Below are positions 17,176 to 25,523 of a stretch of DNA of 64,000 nucleotides, piece after piece; the first letter of the stretch is position 1, and every line of letters starts with the position of its first letter. The DNA comes from Kordiimonas sp. SCSIO 12603. Its GTDB lineage: Bacteria; Pseudomonadota; Alphaproteobacteria; Sphingomonadales; Kordiimonadaceae. A program made the translations under genes and the position numbers. Under the pieces are notes generated by a model. That model worked only from the letters and a program-made list of their open reading frames with translations. It was not told the origin of the DNA and made no database searches. Location of the stretch: assembly GCF_024398035.1 (NCBI RefSeq), contig NZ_CP073748.1, forward strand, positions 843,501 through 907,500, given 5' to 3'.

Positions 17176-18497
17176 TTAAAAGCCATAAGACATGAGTAAC
17201 TGTAGACGAGTGTCATCTTCACGATGCTCTGCAAGATAACTTCGGAATTCCAAGCCAGTTTTGACGACCACTGAAGGCGTTGCCCAATAGTTCAGTCCCA
17301 GATTGAATCTCTTCTCGCTAAGCTCATCTTCCATTTCATGATCGCCTTCTGCAGTGAAGCGACCATAACGAACCACTGGTTCCAGTTTGTCGATAAATGT
17401 TGAATTGGTGAGGCCAGAAAGTCGGTAAGCAGCTTGTGCGTACCATGCTTCCCATTTGAGATCATTGATTGGTTCCGAACACTAGCGTTGTTTGGTCCAT
17501 CTCGTTCTAACTTAGCGTTGAGGTATTCACCGCGAATATCCCAGTTACCACGGGTATATGCAAAGTCGGCGCCCCAGAGGTTGTAGGGACGTGATGTTGA
17601 ATTCGTTGGATCTTCACTTCCACCTTCTATCGATGCAGCAATTAAGCTTTCGCCATCGGCGTCTTCTTCAAGTACTTTGGCGGTAAGAAATGAAGCACCA
17701 ATTTCAAATTCATCAACTGGGAAGAAGGCAAAGCGACCGCTAAGTCCCTTATTTGAGTTATCGTCTCGGCCAAATCCTTCAAGCTCTACCCCATCATGTC
17801 CGGTTCTTGGGCCATTGCCAATTGCGACGGAATAGGTGAAGAGTTTGTTACCTATAGGGACCCCGCCTCTAAGCATTAATCCAACCTCGCTAAGTGGTTG
17901 GATACCACCATGGCCGAAACCTGCAGGTGCATTGACAGCTCTGTTGATCCAGCTGGGGTGTAAACGTTCTTGAAATTGACCTACTGGACTAAGAAATTTA
18001 CCTGCTACTAAAACAGCATTGTCATGTAGCAAGAAGTCCAATTGGCTATATTCGACATCAATTTCGGTTTCACCGGTATTGCTGGTGCTGATTTCCAACT
18101 CAGACTCAAATAAGATGAGATCCTTATATTGGAAGTGAAAGGCTGGATTGAATTTGCCGCTAGTGAAGGTATCTGAGTTTTCGCCGTTGCTTACTTCAAT
18201 GCCAACGTCAGCGTAACCAGCGAGGTGCCAGCTACTTGGGCGAATTGTCTCTGATTTTTCTTCCAAGTAAGCAACTTTAGAATTAGCCTTTTTCGCTATC
18301 TTCTCGCCTTTTTCAGCCTTTTGTTCGGTTTTTTGAAGCTGTTGTTTTAGCTTCTCAATTTCCAATTCAAGTAACTTTAGCTTTTCCGCCAAAATTTCCG
18401 GATTTGCGTCTTGCGCAAAGGTGGGGGGGGTAAGTGCTACAGCGCTTACGGTGGTCATTAAAGACACAGCAACACCCCAGTAAGAAAGAGCCTTCAT
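17176..18497 (-). pseudogene. Outer-membrane porin gene with a frameshift near 17465-17485
   Basis: The reading frame from ATG 18495-18497 encodes a signal peptide, a coiled coil (about 35-75, LLELEIEKLKQQLQKTEQ) and a 16-18-strand-type porin barrel (GYADVGIEV, GKFLSPVGQF, NRAVNAPAGFGHGG), as in phosphate-selective-like or OprO/P-type porins. After DGPNNASVRNQ the frame is lost. The correct continuation (NDLKWEAWYAQAAYRLSG to the terminal LQLLMSYGF) is in another frame on the same strand to 17176, with the terminal Phe of an outer-membrane protein. One indel would restore about 440 residues. It may be a real mutation or a sequencing error. GGAGAAAAGCT precedes the start; an in-frame TTG five codons upstream is less likely. 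Confidence 0.75.
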
Positions 18498-18570
18498 AGC
18501 TTTTCTCCACAAAATACAATGATAAATAGGTGTTTTGTTTGAAAGGCTGTCGGCCCCGGCCTTGTGAGTT

Positions 18571-18590
18571 CAGGTTTCTAGATATTCACA
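18571..18590 (+). repeat. Direct repeat, copy 1
   Basis: CAGGTTTCTAGATATTCACA here matches 19125-19144 with one mismatch (A to G). The two copies bracket the small secreted protein gene and its promoter. Confidence 0.5.
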
Positions 18591-18615
18591 GATTAGGAGG
18601 ACAGGGCACAGAGCC

Positions 18616-19017
18616 TTAGCTCTGTGTTTTTGGGGGCGGTGAGAGAGTTTCAGGGAATATCGAATAGAGCCAAGGCTCTACAATTTTATCCAACATTTTT
18701 TTGGTTACAGGAGTTGGAATTGCAATAGTTTCAGGAAATAGAAAAAAGGACACTATATGAACAGTATCAAAAAGGTGAATACCTGCGAAATGCTCCTGTT
18801 CTGTCGAAAAGTGTCCACATACTCTTTCAGGCAATATTGTTTTACTGTCCGCTGAAGATGAAAGATCTAATAAATTAAATATATTGTCAGGAGAGCTAGT
18901 ACAGACGACCTCTTCTGAGGAGCTAAATATATGTTCTTGCTCAACATACATAGCTTTTGAAGCCACAGAAATTGCGACAATCAATAAAATAAGCAGTATA
19001 TGTTTAAGCAGGTCCAA
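18616..19017 (-). CDS. Small secreted protein heading the porin-cytochrome operon
   Basis: This 133-residue protein has an N-terminal hydrophobic signal (about 5-23), two cysteines (VVCTSSPDN and ERVCGHFS), several acidic and His residues and the tail LSPPPKTQS. It shares size, export signal, position before an outer-membrane protein gene and a Pro-Pro tail with 4393-4821 and 7922-8311, although identity is low. The start is a TTG at 19015-19017, with GGAG eight bases upstream; no in-frame ATG fits. A TTGACA-19-TATACT promoter lies 32 bp upstream. No named family is recognised. Confidence 0.6.
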   Translation of the reverse strand: MDLLKHILLILLIVAISVASKAMYVEQEHIFSSSEEVVCTSSPDNIFNLLDLSSSADSKTILPERVCGHFSTEQEHFAGIHLFDTVHIVSFFLFPETIAIPTPVTKKMLDKIVEPWLYSIFPETLSPPPKTQS

Positions 19018-19048
19018 ATCTTTTCACTCCATAGAGGTACTATACAAT

Positions 19049-19079
19049 AGTATAGCTGGGATAGCTTGATTTATGTCAA
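19049..19079 (-). promoter_or_regulatory. Promoter with 19-bp spacer for the small secreted/porin/cytochrome operon
   Basis: On the minus strand, a perfect -35 TTGACA (19074-19079), a 19-nt spacer and -10 TATACT (19049-19054). The spacing suits MerR-type control and the divergent cueR is next door, but the spacer has no clear TTCC..GGAA dyad. A perfect 6-bp inverted repeat CTATAC / GTATAG overlaps the -10. Confidence 0.5.
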
Positions 19080-19124
19080 ATTTAAAAAGGCTGTTCAAAT
19101 CTAGTAAGTTCGGTATAGTACCAG

Positions 19125-19144
19125 CAGGTTTCTAGGTATTCACA
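19125..19144 (+). repeat. Direct repeat, copy 2
   Basis: CAGGTTTCTAGGTATTCACA, 554 bp from its near-identical copy at 18571-18590, just upstream of cueR. Confidence 0.5.
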
Positions 19145-19165
19145 TCTTGATATGAAGGATGTGGA

Positions 19166-19618
19166 ATGACTACCGCTATACGTATTGGGGAAGTTGCCGA
19201 TAGAGTTGGCTTACCCCAGAAAACTATCCGATATTATGAAGATATAGGATTAGTGACTCCTCTTCGAAGTGACAATGGATTTCGTTATTTCCGTGAAAAA
19301 GATATTCAGACTTTAATGCTGATCAAAAGTGCTAGAGATTTTGGTTTTAGCATAGCGCAATGCAAAGATTTGCTTGGAATGTTAGATGGAGCAGAGCGCA
19401 GTAATGTCTTATTCAAAGAATTCACTATTGCTCATCTTAAACAGCTGGAAGATAAAATTAGGCGATTAACAACTGCCTATGAAAGATTACATGAAGTAGC
19501 AAATTCATGTTCTGATGATGAGGAAACGCCTTGTACCATTCTGGAGTTGATGGTGAAGGTACCCACAGAAGGAAATTTGAATAACATTCAGTCTGTTAAT
19601 GACTTAAATCTCATATAG
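19166..19618 (+). CDS. cueR: CueR-type Cu(I)-responsive MerR-family regulator
   Basis: This 150-residue activator has the CueR winged-helix signature (IGEVADRVGLPQKTIRYYED, then NGFRYF) and a dimerisation helix. Its metal loop contains NSCSDDEETPC, the Cys-x7-Cys pair of Cu(I)/Ag(I)-specific CueR. The divalent-metal cysteine near residue 80 is absent. CueR distorts 19-bp-spacer promoters to switch on copper export genes; the class A sites before copA (7744-7774) and the cytochrome c gene (20196-20226) fit its operator. AGGATGTGGA precedes the ATG. It is divergent from the small secreted/porin operon. The C-terminus extends about 20 residues past the usual end. Confidence 0.92.
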   Translation: MTTAIRIGEVADRVGLPQKTIRYYEDIGLVTPLRSDNGFRYFREKDIQTLMLIKSARDFGFSIAQCKDLLGMLDGAERSNVLFKEFTIAHLKQLEDKIRRLTTAYERLHEVANSCSDDEETPCTILELMVKVPTEGNLNNIQSVNDLNLI

Positions 19619-19644
19619 AGAACTACCAATACATCGCAGACGTC

Positions 19645-19672
19645 AGGCCCAAATTTTATAATGTTTGGGCCT
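19645..19672. terminator. Hairpin between convergent cueR and cytochrome c genes
   Basis: Nine-bp arms AGGCCCAAA / TTTGGGCCT with a 10-nt AT-rich loop lie in the 67-bp gap between convergent genes. No long T-run is present on either side. Confidence 0.6.
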
Positions 19673-19685
19673 ATTCCATAAATAA

Positions 19686-20153
19686 CTAATTTTGATTATA
19701 GCGTTCATCAATTCTATCGTGGCGTTCACGCACTTCAATCGGCCATTGGCTTTTAATATATGATAACACCGCCAATATTTCCTCGTCAGACAGAACATTA
19801 TTGTATGCTGGCATATCTGTTTTATAGGCAGGGTTTTGGATCAATGCTCCGGGCCCATACTTCGTCATAGCAAACAACATTGCAGTTGGATGATGCCAGG
19901 TATGACCTGACGCATTGTGAGGGGGAGCGGGGAGCTTTCCATTAGGTTTTCTTTGTCGCCAGTTAGGTTGTCCCTCAAGCTGAACTCCATGACACGCCGC
20001 ACATTGTGATGTGTATATTTTTTTACCAGTAAGAACCGAGTTTCTGTTCTCAGGCCCTAATTTGTAATCTGGTTCAAGATCAGTCGCAGAAACGTCAAGG
20101 TAAGATAAACCAAAAAGTATTGTGGTAAGTATGACAACTTTATTTACAGACAT
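19686..20153 (-). CDS. Exported c-type cytochrome under a CueR-type promoter
   Basis: This 155-residue protein has a signal peptide (about 1-23), the haem motif CAACH near residue 51 and a probable distal Met in KTDMPAYNNVLSDEE near residue 113, followed by the usual C-terminal helix. It contains extra His residues (SGHTWHHP) that could bind metal. The gene is alone after a class A MerR-type promoter at 20196-20226, so it should be copper induced through CueR. A periplasmic electron-transfer role in copper stress is inferred. Confidence 0.88.
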   Translation of the reverse strand: MSVNKVVILTTILFGLSYLDVSATDLEPDYKLGPENRNSVLTGKKIYTSQCAACHGVQLEGQPNWRQRKPNGKLPAPPHNASGHTWHHPTAMLFAMTKYGPGALIQNPAYKTDMPAYNNVLSDEEILAVLSYIKSQWPIEVRERHDRIDERYNQN

Positions 20154-20195
20154 TTTCCAATTTTCCTGCGCGACAATTAATACACTATTGCTGGT

Positions 20196-20226
20196 AAGTT
20201 AAAACTTCCTCCAACTGGAAGGGCAA
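20196..20226 (-). promoter_or_regulatory. CueR-type promoter/operator (class A) for the cytochrome c gene
   Basis: On the minus strand, -35 TTGCCC (20221-20226), a 19-nt spacer TTCCAGTTGGAGGAAGTTT and -10 TAACTT (20196-20201). It differs little from the copA site at 7744-7774; the conserved parts are the TTCC and GGAAGTTT arms. Confidence 0.75.
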
Positions 20227-20239
20227 TAGATAAACTGCA

Positions 20240-20437
20240 ATGCTAAACAGCATGATCTATCAGCAGATTGACGAACACATTATTGATGATGAAAAGGCAA
20301 AAAGATTTCTAGTTAGTTTGGTGCATTTCTCGATGTTATTGAAAAACGAATATGATCTAGTGGCTAGGTTACTAGTAGTTAGTATTGGCATGGAGGGTAA
20401 CCTGTTGGTGGCTACTCTCTGTCAAGTCAAAGAGTAG
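20240..20437 (+). CDS. Possible small protein, 65 residues (doubtful)
   Basis: This open frame lies between the CueR box and a long hairpin; its last codons and stop run through the hairpin. No ribosome site precedes the ATG at 20240 or the second ATG at 20252, and no homologue is recognised. The translation has a hydrophobic C-terminal half. It may be non-coding. Confidence 0.25.
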   Translation: MLNSMIYQQIDEHIIDDEKAKRFLVSLVHFSMLLKNEYDLVARLLVVSIGMEGNLLVATLCQVKE

Positions 20438-20448
20438 CCACCAACAGG
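20401..20448. repeat. Perfect 18-bp inverted repeat (long hairpin)
   Basis: CCTGTTGGTGGCTACTCT (20401-20418) and its exact complement (20431-20448) flank a 12-nt loop. There is no T-run on either side, so it is not a standard terminator. It sits at the right border of the metal island. Confidence 0.85.
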
Positions 20449-20583
20449 TCTTATAGTGAGCTGTTCAATTATGAATATGTTCATAACATATTAAAAATAA
20501 ATGATTTTATTTTAGTGAACATGATCTAATGTTTCATAAAGGATGCCTTTGAATAAGTCATTAAAGTAGCAAAGAAATTTATT
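20449..20583. other. AT-rich intergenic stretch ending in an orphan terminator
   Basis: This stretch holds no credible gene. It contains a TGTTCA / TGAACA inverted pair around 20477-20522. Together with the terminator that follows, it could encode a short RNA, but no clear promoter is seen. Confidence 0.4.
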
Positions 20584-20613
20584 AAGCGTCTGTCATTTGA
20601 TAGGCGCTTTTTT
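20584..20613 (+). terminator. Intrinsic terminator
   Basis: AAGCGTCT / AGGCGCTT stem (one G-T pair) with a 10-nt loop, followed by six T. It points rightward but has no firm gene within 145 bp upstream. Confidence 0.75.
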
Positions 20614-20668
20614 CTTGCTTTTTATCTATAAAATGATAAGAACATAAAGTGAACAAAGTGAGTTTGAA

Positions 20669-21331
20669 ATGGATAGTGCACTTTATATAAAATCAAATTA
20701 TTTAACCCTGGAAGATGTTGCGGTTCGTTCAGGGATTTCTGATGCGCGGTTGATTGAAATGATCGAAGCAGGGTGTTTGCCGCACGCTGCATACAGACTT
20801 GAACAAACCTATGAGGTTTCATCAATTTTCGGGCAACATAACCACAGAGAAAGTAAAGGGTATTACCCTTATTCTCATGTGGAAAAAGCAGCAGCTCTCC
20901 TTGAAAAAAACAAGTCCTGGGATGAACTGGCGATAGAAGAAAAAGAGCGTTTTAGAAGTATTTATAAAGTGACACTTGAGGAACACCGGGCTGCTGATTT
21001 TGGAATGGCTGAATATTTCAAAAAAGATGGTGAGGCTGGTGGAGAAGCTTTCGAAGTATTTATCGCCAGCGAATGGCAGCACTATCTTGATGGTACATAC
21101 GGTTTGTGCACAAAAACGGCTTCCGCGCGCGAAATTGCTTTAAAGGAAGTCATGATTGCAAAGATTAAATATCTGCTGACCAGTGAGACGTTTTCAGAAA
21201 TAGAGCTTACTGAACTTGAGAAAGCTGTTGATACACTAGACGCAGTATCTGCCGAGTTTGCACCTCATGAACGGGAGAGAAGCTCTCGCGGGCAGTATAT
21301 CGATGCGGTTAGAGCAAAATACTTTCAGTAA
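20669..21331 (+). CDS. DUF6058-like protein
   Basis: This 220-residue cytoplasmic protein begins with a helix-turn-helix-like segment (YLTLEDVAVRSGISDARL, about 11-29) followed by CLPHAAYRLEQTYEVSSIFG, a pattern I associate with DUF6058 (annotated loosely as natural-product biosynthesis family). The rest is mainly helical and acidic. No catalytic motif is evident. It is a lone gene preceding a shared terminator, next to chromosomal housekeeping genes. The family call is from memory of the pattern and is moderate. Confidence 0.6.
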   Translation: MDSALYIKSNYLTLEDVAVRSGISDARLIEMIEAGCLPHAAYRLEQTYEVSSIFGQHNHRESKGYYPYSHVEKAAALLEKNKSWDELAIEEKERFRSIYKVTLEEHRAADFGMAEYFKKDGEAGGEAFEVFIASEWQHYLDGTYGLCTKTASAREIALKEVMIAKIKYLLTSETFSEIELTELEKAVDTLDAVSAEFAPHERERSSRGQYIDAVRAKYFQ

Positions 21332-21347
21332 TGTTTGCCATATAAAA

Positions 21348-21374
21348 AATGCCGGCCACAAGTGTGCCGGCATT
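21348..21374 (-). terminator. Terminator between convergent genes
   Basis: Nine-bp arms AATGCCGGC / GCCGGCATT. On the minus strand the stem is followed by a run of six T, so it mainly ends the gene at 21398-22258; it may also act on the rightward gene. Confidence 0.8.
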
Positions 21375-21397
21375 CAGTGCGAAGGAGCGAAATAGGG

Positions 21398-22258
21398 TTA
21401 TTGATAAACCCGTCTGTTGCTTCTTCTGTTGTAGCTATAATCATCATCGTTATAGCTGTAGTTATGGTTCTGGTGGCTCAGGCGGTTCGCTAAGCCAACA
21501 TAATAATCGTTGCTATGGCGGTGGATTTGCCGAGCAATTTCACGGCCTAAATCTCTTGCAGCTTCTTCTCTGATTTCTCTGGCCATATGGTTTTTATAAT
21601 CAGGGCCAGATTTATAGAAAAGTTCCGCCACACCATTAGACGGATAATGGTTTGTTGGTTTTACACCACAGTTTGTTCTTGCTCTCAGGTCTCTACCATA
21701 GCTGAAGTTTTCGGCAGACCGGATACGAACATGGTCGCGGTATGTGGCTTGGCCATCGATACGAACACGGATGTTATAGTTTGCGTACGCTTCGCCTTTT
21801 TCTTTTACCTTTGTGTAGTAGGCTTTGTAGTGTGTTCCACACCGGCCACCTGTATAGCGGCGGCTCTTTTTGTATTTTTTATCTTTGCTATCCACATCAA
21901 TAACACGGAAGCTTAAATCGTAATCCTGTAGGCGTGTGCGAATAACCATGTCAGCCTCTCTAGGGTGATCGACAAGGATCGCATAGTCGGGAAGACCGTA
22001 ACGCACTTTGTTGATGGTCTGTCCAGAAAAGGCGATACGCTTTGCACCGCGCTTCCGGCTATCAAGGTTGATATATACCTTAACAGGATGAGAATGCCTG
22101 AAAGCTGGGTCATGTGGATTGATAGTTGGCGCTACTTCTGTATAACGCTCGTTGTAGTAATTACCGTTGCCGTCATTTGCATGCGCTGGGGCTAAAATGC
22201 CTGTTAGGGCTATGGCTGTTATAGCTGCTGTCTTTTGTATGTTTGTCTCTAGGAACAT
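21398..22258 (-). CDS. Uncharacterised exported protein
   Basis: This 286-residue protein has a signal peptide (about 1-27, ending APAHA) and a basic mature chain rich in Tyr, Arg and His. Two cysteines (GGRCGTHYK and RTNCGVKPT) could form a disulfide. The middle has a beta-rich repeat feel (DMVIRTRLQDYDLSFRVIDV), and the C-terminal about 45 residues are low complexity (HNYSYNDDDYSYN). No family is recognised. AAGGAG lies seven bases before the ATG, so expression is likely good. It follows secA on the same strand, separated by a strong terminator, and has its own transcript end. Confidence 0.7.
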   Translation of the reverse strand: MFLETNIQKTAAITAIALTGILAPAHANDGNGNYYNERYTEVAPTINPHDPAFRHSHPVKVYINLDSRKRGAKRIAFSGQTINKVRYGLPDYAILVDHPREADMVIRTRLQDYDLSFRVIDVDSKDKKYKKSRRYTGGRCGTHYKAYYTKVKEKGEAYANYNIRVRIDGQATYRDHVRIRSAENFSYGRDLRARTNCGVKPTNHYPSNGVAELFYKSGPDYKNHMAREIREEAARDLGREIARQIHRHSNDYYVGLANRLSHQNHNYSYNDDDYSYNRRSNRRVYQ

Positions 22259-22370
22259 TGTCCAACTCCTTCGCTGTTGTGTGAATCAACTATGCACAAA
22301 CGAGGGTTGCCTAATCCTGAGGCGGATGTTCATAAAGCGTTCATTTTATGTGGGACAGTTTTTACGCAAT

Positions 22371-22396
22371 AAAAAAGCGGGCTTAAGCCCGCTTTT
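22371..22396. terminator. Palindromic bidirectional terminator after secA
   Basis: A 26-bp near-perfect palindrome, AAAAAAGCGGGC then its complement, gives a GC stem with A/T runs on both sides. It lies 20 bp after the secA stop. Confidence 0.85.
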
Positions 22397-22415
22397 TCTC
22401 GAAAACTTCACGGTG

Positions 22416-25259
22416 TTATATTGCACCGTGGCAGTGTTTGAATTTCTTGCCAGAGCCGCATGGGCATGGATCGTTACGGCCAACGCCAGAGAAAACATCT
22501 GGCCCTGCAGCCGCTGCAGCACCTGCAGTGCCTGCCGCTGTTGGAGTTGCAAATGGTGCGCCTCCCATATCCCCGTGGCAGTGCTTGTATTTTTTACCTG
22601 AACCGCAAGGGCAAGGTGCATTCCTTGGTACAGTACCTTCCCATGTGGTGGCATCATTTGGATCAAAGCCAAAACCGGCCTGTTCCATCTCATTTTCACC
22701 AGTGATTGGATCGAGATGTTGTTCATGCATTTCAGTTGGTGCTTGTGGTGCGAAATCTGGTGCTTCTGTTTGCGGCGCCATTTCAACACGAGCGAGCAGT
22801 TGCACGGCACTTTCCCGTGTGTGGTAAAGAAGGCCTTCAAACAGGTTGAAAGCTTCTGTTTTATATTCATTCAGCGGATCACGCTGGCCGTAAGCACGTA
22901 GGCCAACACCTTGGCGAAGGTGTTCCAGATTCTGAAGGTGTTCTTTCCATTCCTGATCTACTACCTGCAGAAGGAGGCTCTTTTCAATGCTCGACCAGAT
23001 TTCCTTGCCGTAACGCTCAACCTTGTCCGTGTTTTGTGCTGTAGCGGCTTCTTCAAGGCGTTCAATGAGTGTATCATCATCAACACCTTCCTCTTTCGCC
23101 CATTCAAGAACGGATACATTCTGTAAGCCAAGAATTGTCACAACATCTTCCTGTAGGCCTTCCATATCCCACTGTTCAGGATAAGATTTTGGCGGGATGC
23201 GTTTTTCTACAAGATGATGTACAACATCAGCACGCATATCTGTAAGTGTTTCAGCAACATCTTCAGAATCCATAATCTCGCGGCGCTGATCATAAATAAC
23301 CGTACGCTGGTCATTCATCACATCGTCGAACTTCACGAGGTTCTTACGGATATCATAGTTGCGTGCCTCAACCTTTTGCTGGGCTTTCTCAATCGCTTTA
23401 TTGATCCATGGGTGAATAATCGCTTCACCTTCTTCAATACCAAGGCGAACCAGCATGCTATCCATACGCTCAGGGCCAAAGATGCGCATCAGGTCGTCAT
23501 GGAGGGATAGGAAGAATTTTGTGCGGCCAGGATCACCCTGACGGCCGGCACGGCCACGCAGCTGGTTATCAATACGGCGGCTTTCATGGCGCTCTGTCGC
23601 AATGATGTAAAGGCCACCAGCTTCAAGAACCTTTGTCTTTTCTTCAGCTACTTCCGCACGGATTTTTTCTTCAATCTTCGCGATCTGTGCTTCGTCTTCA
23701 ATACCTTGTGTTTCATCCGCAATACGCATATCCGCATTACCGCCAAGCTGGATATCAGTACCACGGCCTGCCATGTTGGTTGCGATGGTTACAGCACCGT
23801 AGCGGCCTGCCTGCCCAACGATGGAAGCTTCACGTTCGTGATGGCGTGCGTTCAGTACTTCGTGCTTGATTTTCTTCTTCTTAAGGAAATCGGAAAGAAC
23901 TTCTGATTTCTCAATAGAAACAGTACCAACAAGAACTGGCTGACCGCGTTTTTGAGCGTCTTCAATATCCTTGAGAATTGCATCAAACTTTTCTTTAGCT
24001 GTGCGGTAGAATTCATCATGCTCATCAACGCGAGCGATCGGAAGATTAGTTGGAATTTCTACTACGCCGAGGCCGTAAATATCACCAAATTCTTCTGCTT
24101 CTGTTGCCGCTGTACCTGTCATACCTGCGAGTTTCGGGTACATGCGGAAATAATTCTGGAATGTAATGGAAGCCAGTGTCTGGTTTTCTGGCTGGATTGC
24201 TACATTTTCTTTCGCTTCCAGCGCCTGATGCAGGCCACCAGAATAGCGGCGACCATCCATCATGCGGCCCGTAAATTCATCAATAATGATAACCTTGCCG
24301 CCGTTCACGATATAGTCTGTATCGCGCTCAAACATGGTGTGGGCTTTAAGAGCCTGGTCCATGTGGTGCACAACAGCTGTATTTTCATAGTCGTAAAGAT
24401 TTTCAGACTTCAGCAGACCAGCATCAGCCAGCACTTTCTCAAGGCGCTCGGTACCTTCTTCTGTAAGGGAAACAGATTTAGACTTTTCGTCTTTTTCATA
24501 GTCCGCTTCTTCAAGGCCTTTCATGATCTCATTGATAGCCAGATAAAGCTCTGATTTATCTTCCGTTGGGCCAGAAATAATCAGCGGTGTACGAGCTTCA
24601 TCTACAAGGATGGAGTCTACCTCATCGACAATCGCGAATGCGAAATCGCGTTGCACCATTTCAGAACGGTAGTACTTCGAGCTGTTATCACGCAGGTAAT
24701 CAAACCCAAATTCATTGTTCGTACCGTAAGTAATATCAGCCGCATAGGCTTCACGGCGTTCATCATCAGATTTGTTTGGGATAATCACGCCAGTTGACAA
24801 GCCAAGGAAGCCGTATACCTGAGACATGGTGTCCGCATCACGTTCCGCAAGATAATCATTTACGGTAATAACGTGTACGCCGTTGCCTGGAAGGGCGTTC
24901 AGATAAGCGGCGAGCGTAGCAACAAGTGTTTTACCTTCACCTGTTTTCATCTCTGCAATGCTGCTGTCATTTAGCACCATACCGCCGATAAGCTGTACAT
25001 CATAGTGGCGCTGACCAAGTGTACGCTTGGCTGCTTCACGAACTACGGCAAAGGCTTCGATGAGAAGATCGTCAAGTTTTGTACCGGCTTCTAAGCGGTC
25101 ACGGAATTCTTGAGTTTTGGCTTTCAGCGCATCATCAGACAATTGTTCCATTTCTGGCTCAAGCGCATTGATGGCATCAACTTTTGGCTGCAGTTTAGCG
25201 AGATATCTATCATTCGCTGAACCAAAGAGTTTTTTCGCAATCTTGCCAAGTCCCAACAT
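22416..25259 (-). CDS. secA: Preprotein translocase ATPase SecA with duplicated SEC-C zinc motif
   Basis: This 947-residue motor drives export of unfolded proteins through SecYEG. Visible features are the Walker [14 protein letters not shown], the DEAD-like [15 protein letters not shown], the helicase motifs ([13 protein letters not shown] and [18 protein letters not shown]), the preprotein cross-linking and scaffold regions, and a C-terminal zinc tail. The tail is unusual: two SEC-C motifs ([14 protein letters not shown] and [14 protein letters not shown]) are separated by about 40 Ala/Gly/Pro-rich residues, whereas most SecA proteins have one. The protein is otherwise of usual length for alphaproteobacteria. 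It is a single gene divergent from argJ. Confidence 0.97.
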   Translation of the reverse strand: MLGLGKIAKKLFGSANDRYLAKLQPKVDAINALEPEMEQLSDDALKAKTQEFRDRLEAGTKLDDLLIEAFAVVREAAKRTLGQRHYDVQLIGGMVLNDSSIAEMKTGEGKTLVATLAAYLNALPGNGVHVITVNDYLAERDADTMSQVYGFLGLSTGVIIPNKSDDERREAYAADITYGTNNEFGFDYLRDNSSKYYRSEMVQRDFAFAIVDEVDSILVDEARTPLIISGPTEDKSELYLAINEIMKGLEEADYEKDEKSKSVSLTEEGTERLEKVLADAGLLKSENLYDYENTAVVHHMDQALKAHTMFERDTDYIVNGGKVIIIDEFTGRMMDGRRYSGGLHQALEAKENVAIQPENQTLASITFQNYFRMYPKLAGMTGTAATEAEEFGDIYGLGVVEIPTNLPIARVDEHDEFYRTAKEKFDAILKDIEDAQKRGQPVLVGTVSIEKSEVLSDFLKKKKIKHEVLNARHHEREASIVGQAGRYGAVTIATNMAGRGTDIQLGGNADMRIADETQGIEDEAQIAKIEEKIRAEVAEEKTKVLEAGGLYIIATERHESRRIDNQLRGRAGRQGDPGRTKFFLSLHDDLMRIFGPERMDSMLVRLGIEEGEAIIHPWINKAIEKAQQKVEARNYDIRKNLVKFDDVMNDQRTVIYDQRREIMDSEDVAETLTDMRADVVHHLVEKRIPPKSYPEQWDMEGLQEDVVTILGLQNVSVLEWAKEEGVDDDTLIERLEEAATAQNTDKVERYGKEIWSSIEKSLLLQVVDQEWKEHLQNLEHLRQGVGLRAYGQRDPLNEYKTEAFNLFEGLLYHTRESAVQLLARVEMAPQTEAPDFAPQAPTEMHEQHLDPITGENEMEQAGFGFDPNDATTWEGTVPRNAPCPCGSGKKYKHCHGDMGGAPFATPTAAGTAGAAAAAGPDVFSGVGRNDPCPCGSGKKFKHCHGAI

Positions 25260-25523
25260 AAGTAAATTCCCGGTGCGTTCTTATTCTTTCATCCGCTTTT
25301 TTATTCAGTGCGAGCGATAAGAATAAGCGCATAAAAACAGTAATTATAAAGAGCAGATAAAACTGCCGAATTAGACGCACAGATAAGTATCACGCAAGGG
25401 TCTGTCAACTAATCACATGAATTACACCTCAAAAAATGCCATTTGGCTCTTCATTATAGAAAACAGGCTAACTATAGTGAGATGCAAACAGCGTTTACCC
25501 CTATGCTTGGAAAGTGATTCAAT

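Noticed and set aside
1..20240. Prophage or plasmid origin of the copper island
   Set aside because: No integrase, transposase, tRNA or replication gene is visible; the left edge is outside the window, so horizontal transfer cannot be shown.
20401..20448. CRISPR repeat or transposon end at the long hairpin
   Set aside because: There is only one copy, no spacers, no target duplication and no transposase gene in the window.
22346..22870. Frames antisense to or overlapping the secA 3' end
   Set aside because: They are shadows of the secA coding sequence; the low-complexity composition results from the Ala/Gly-rich linker.
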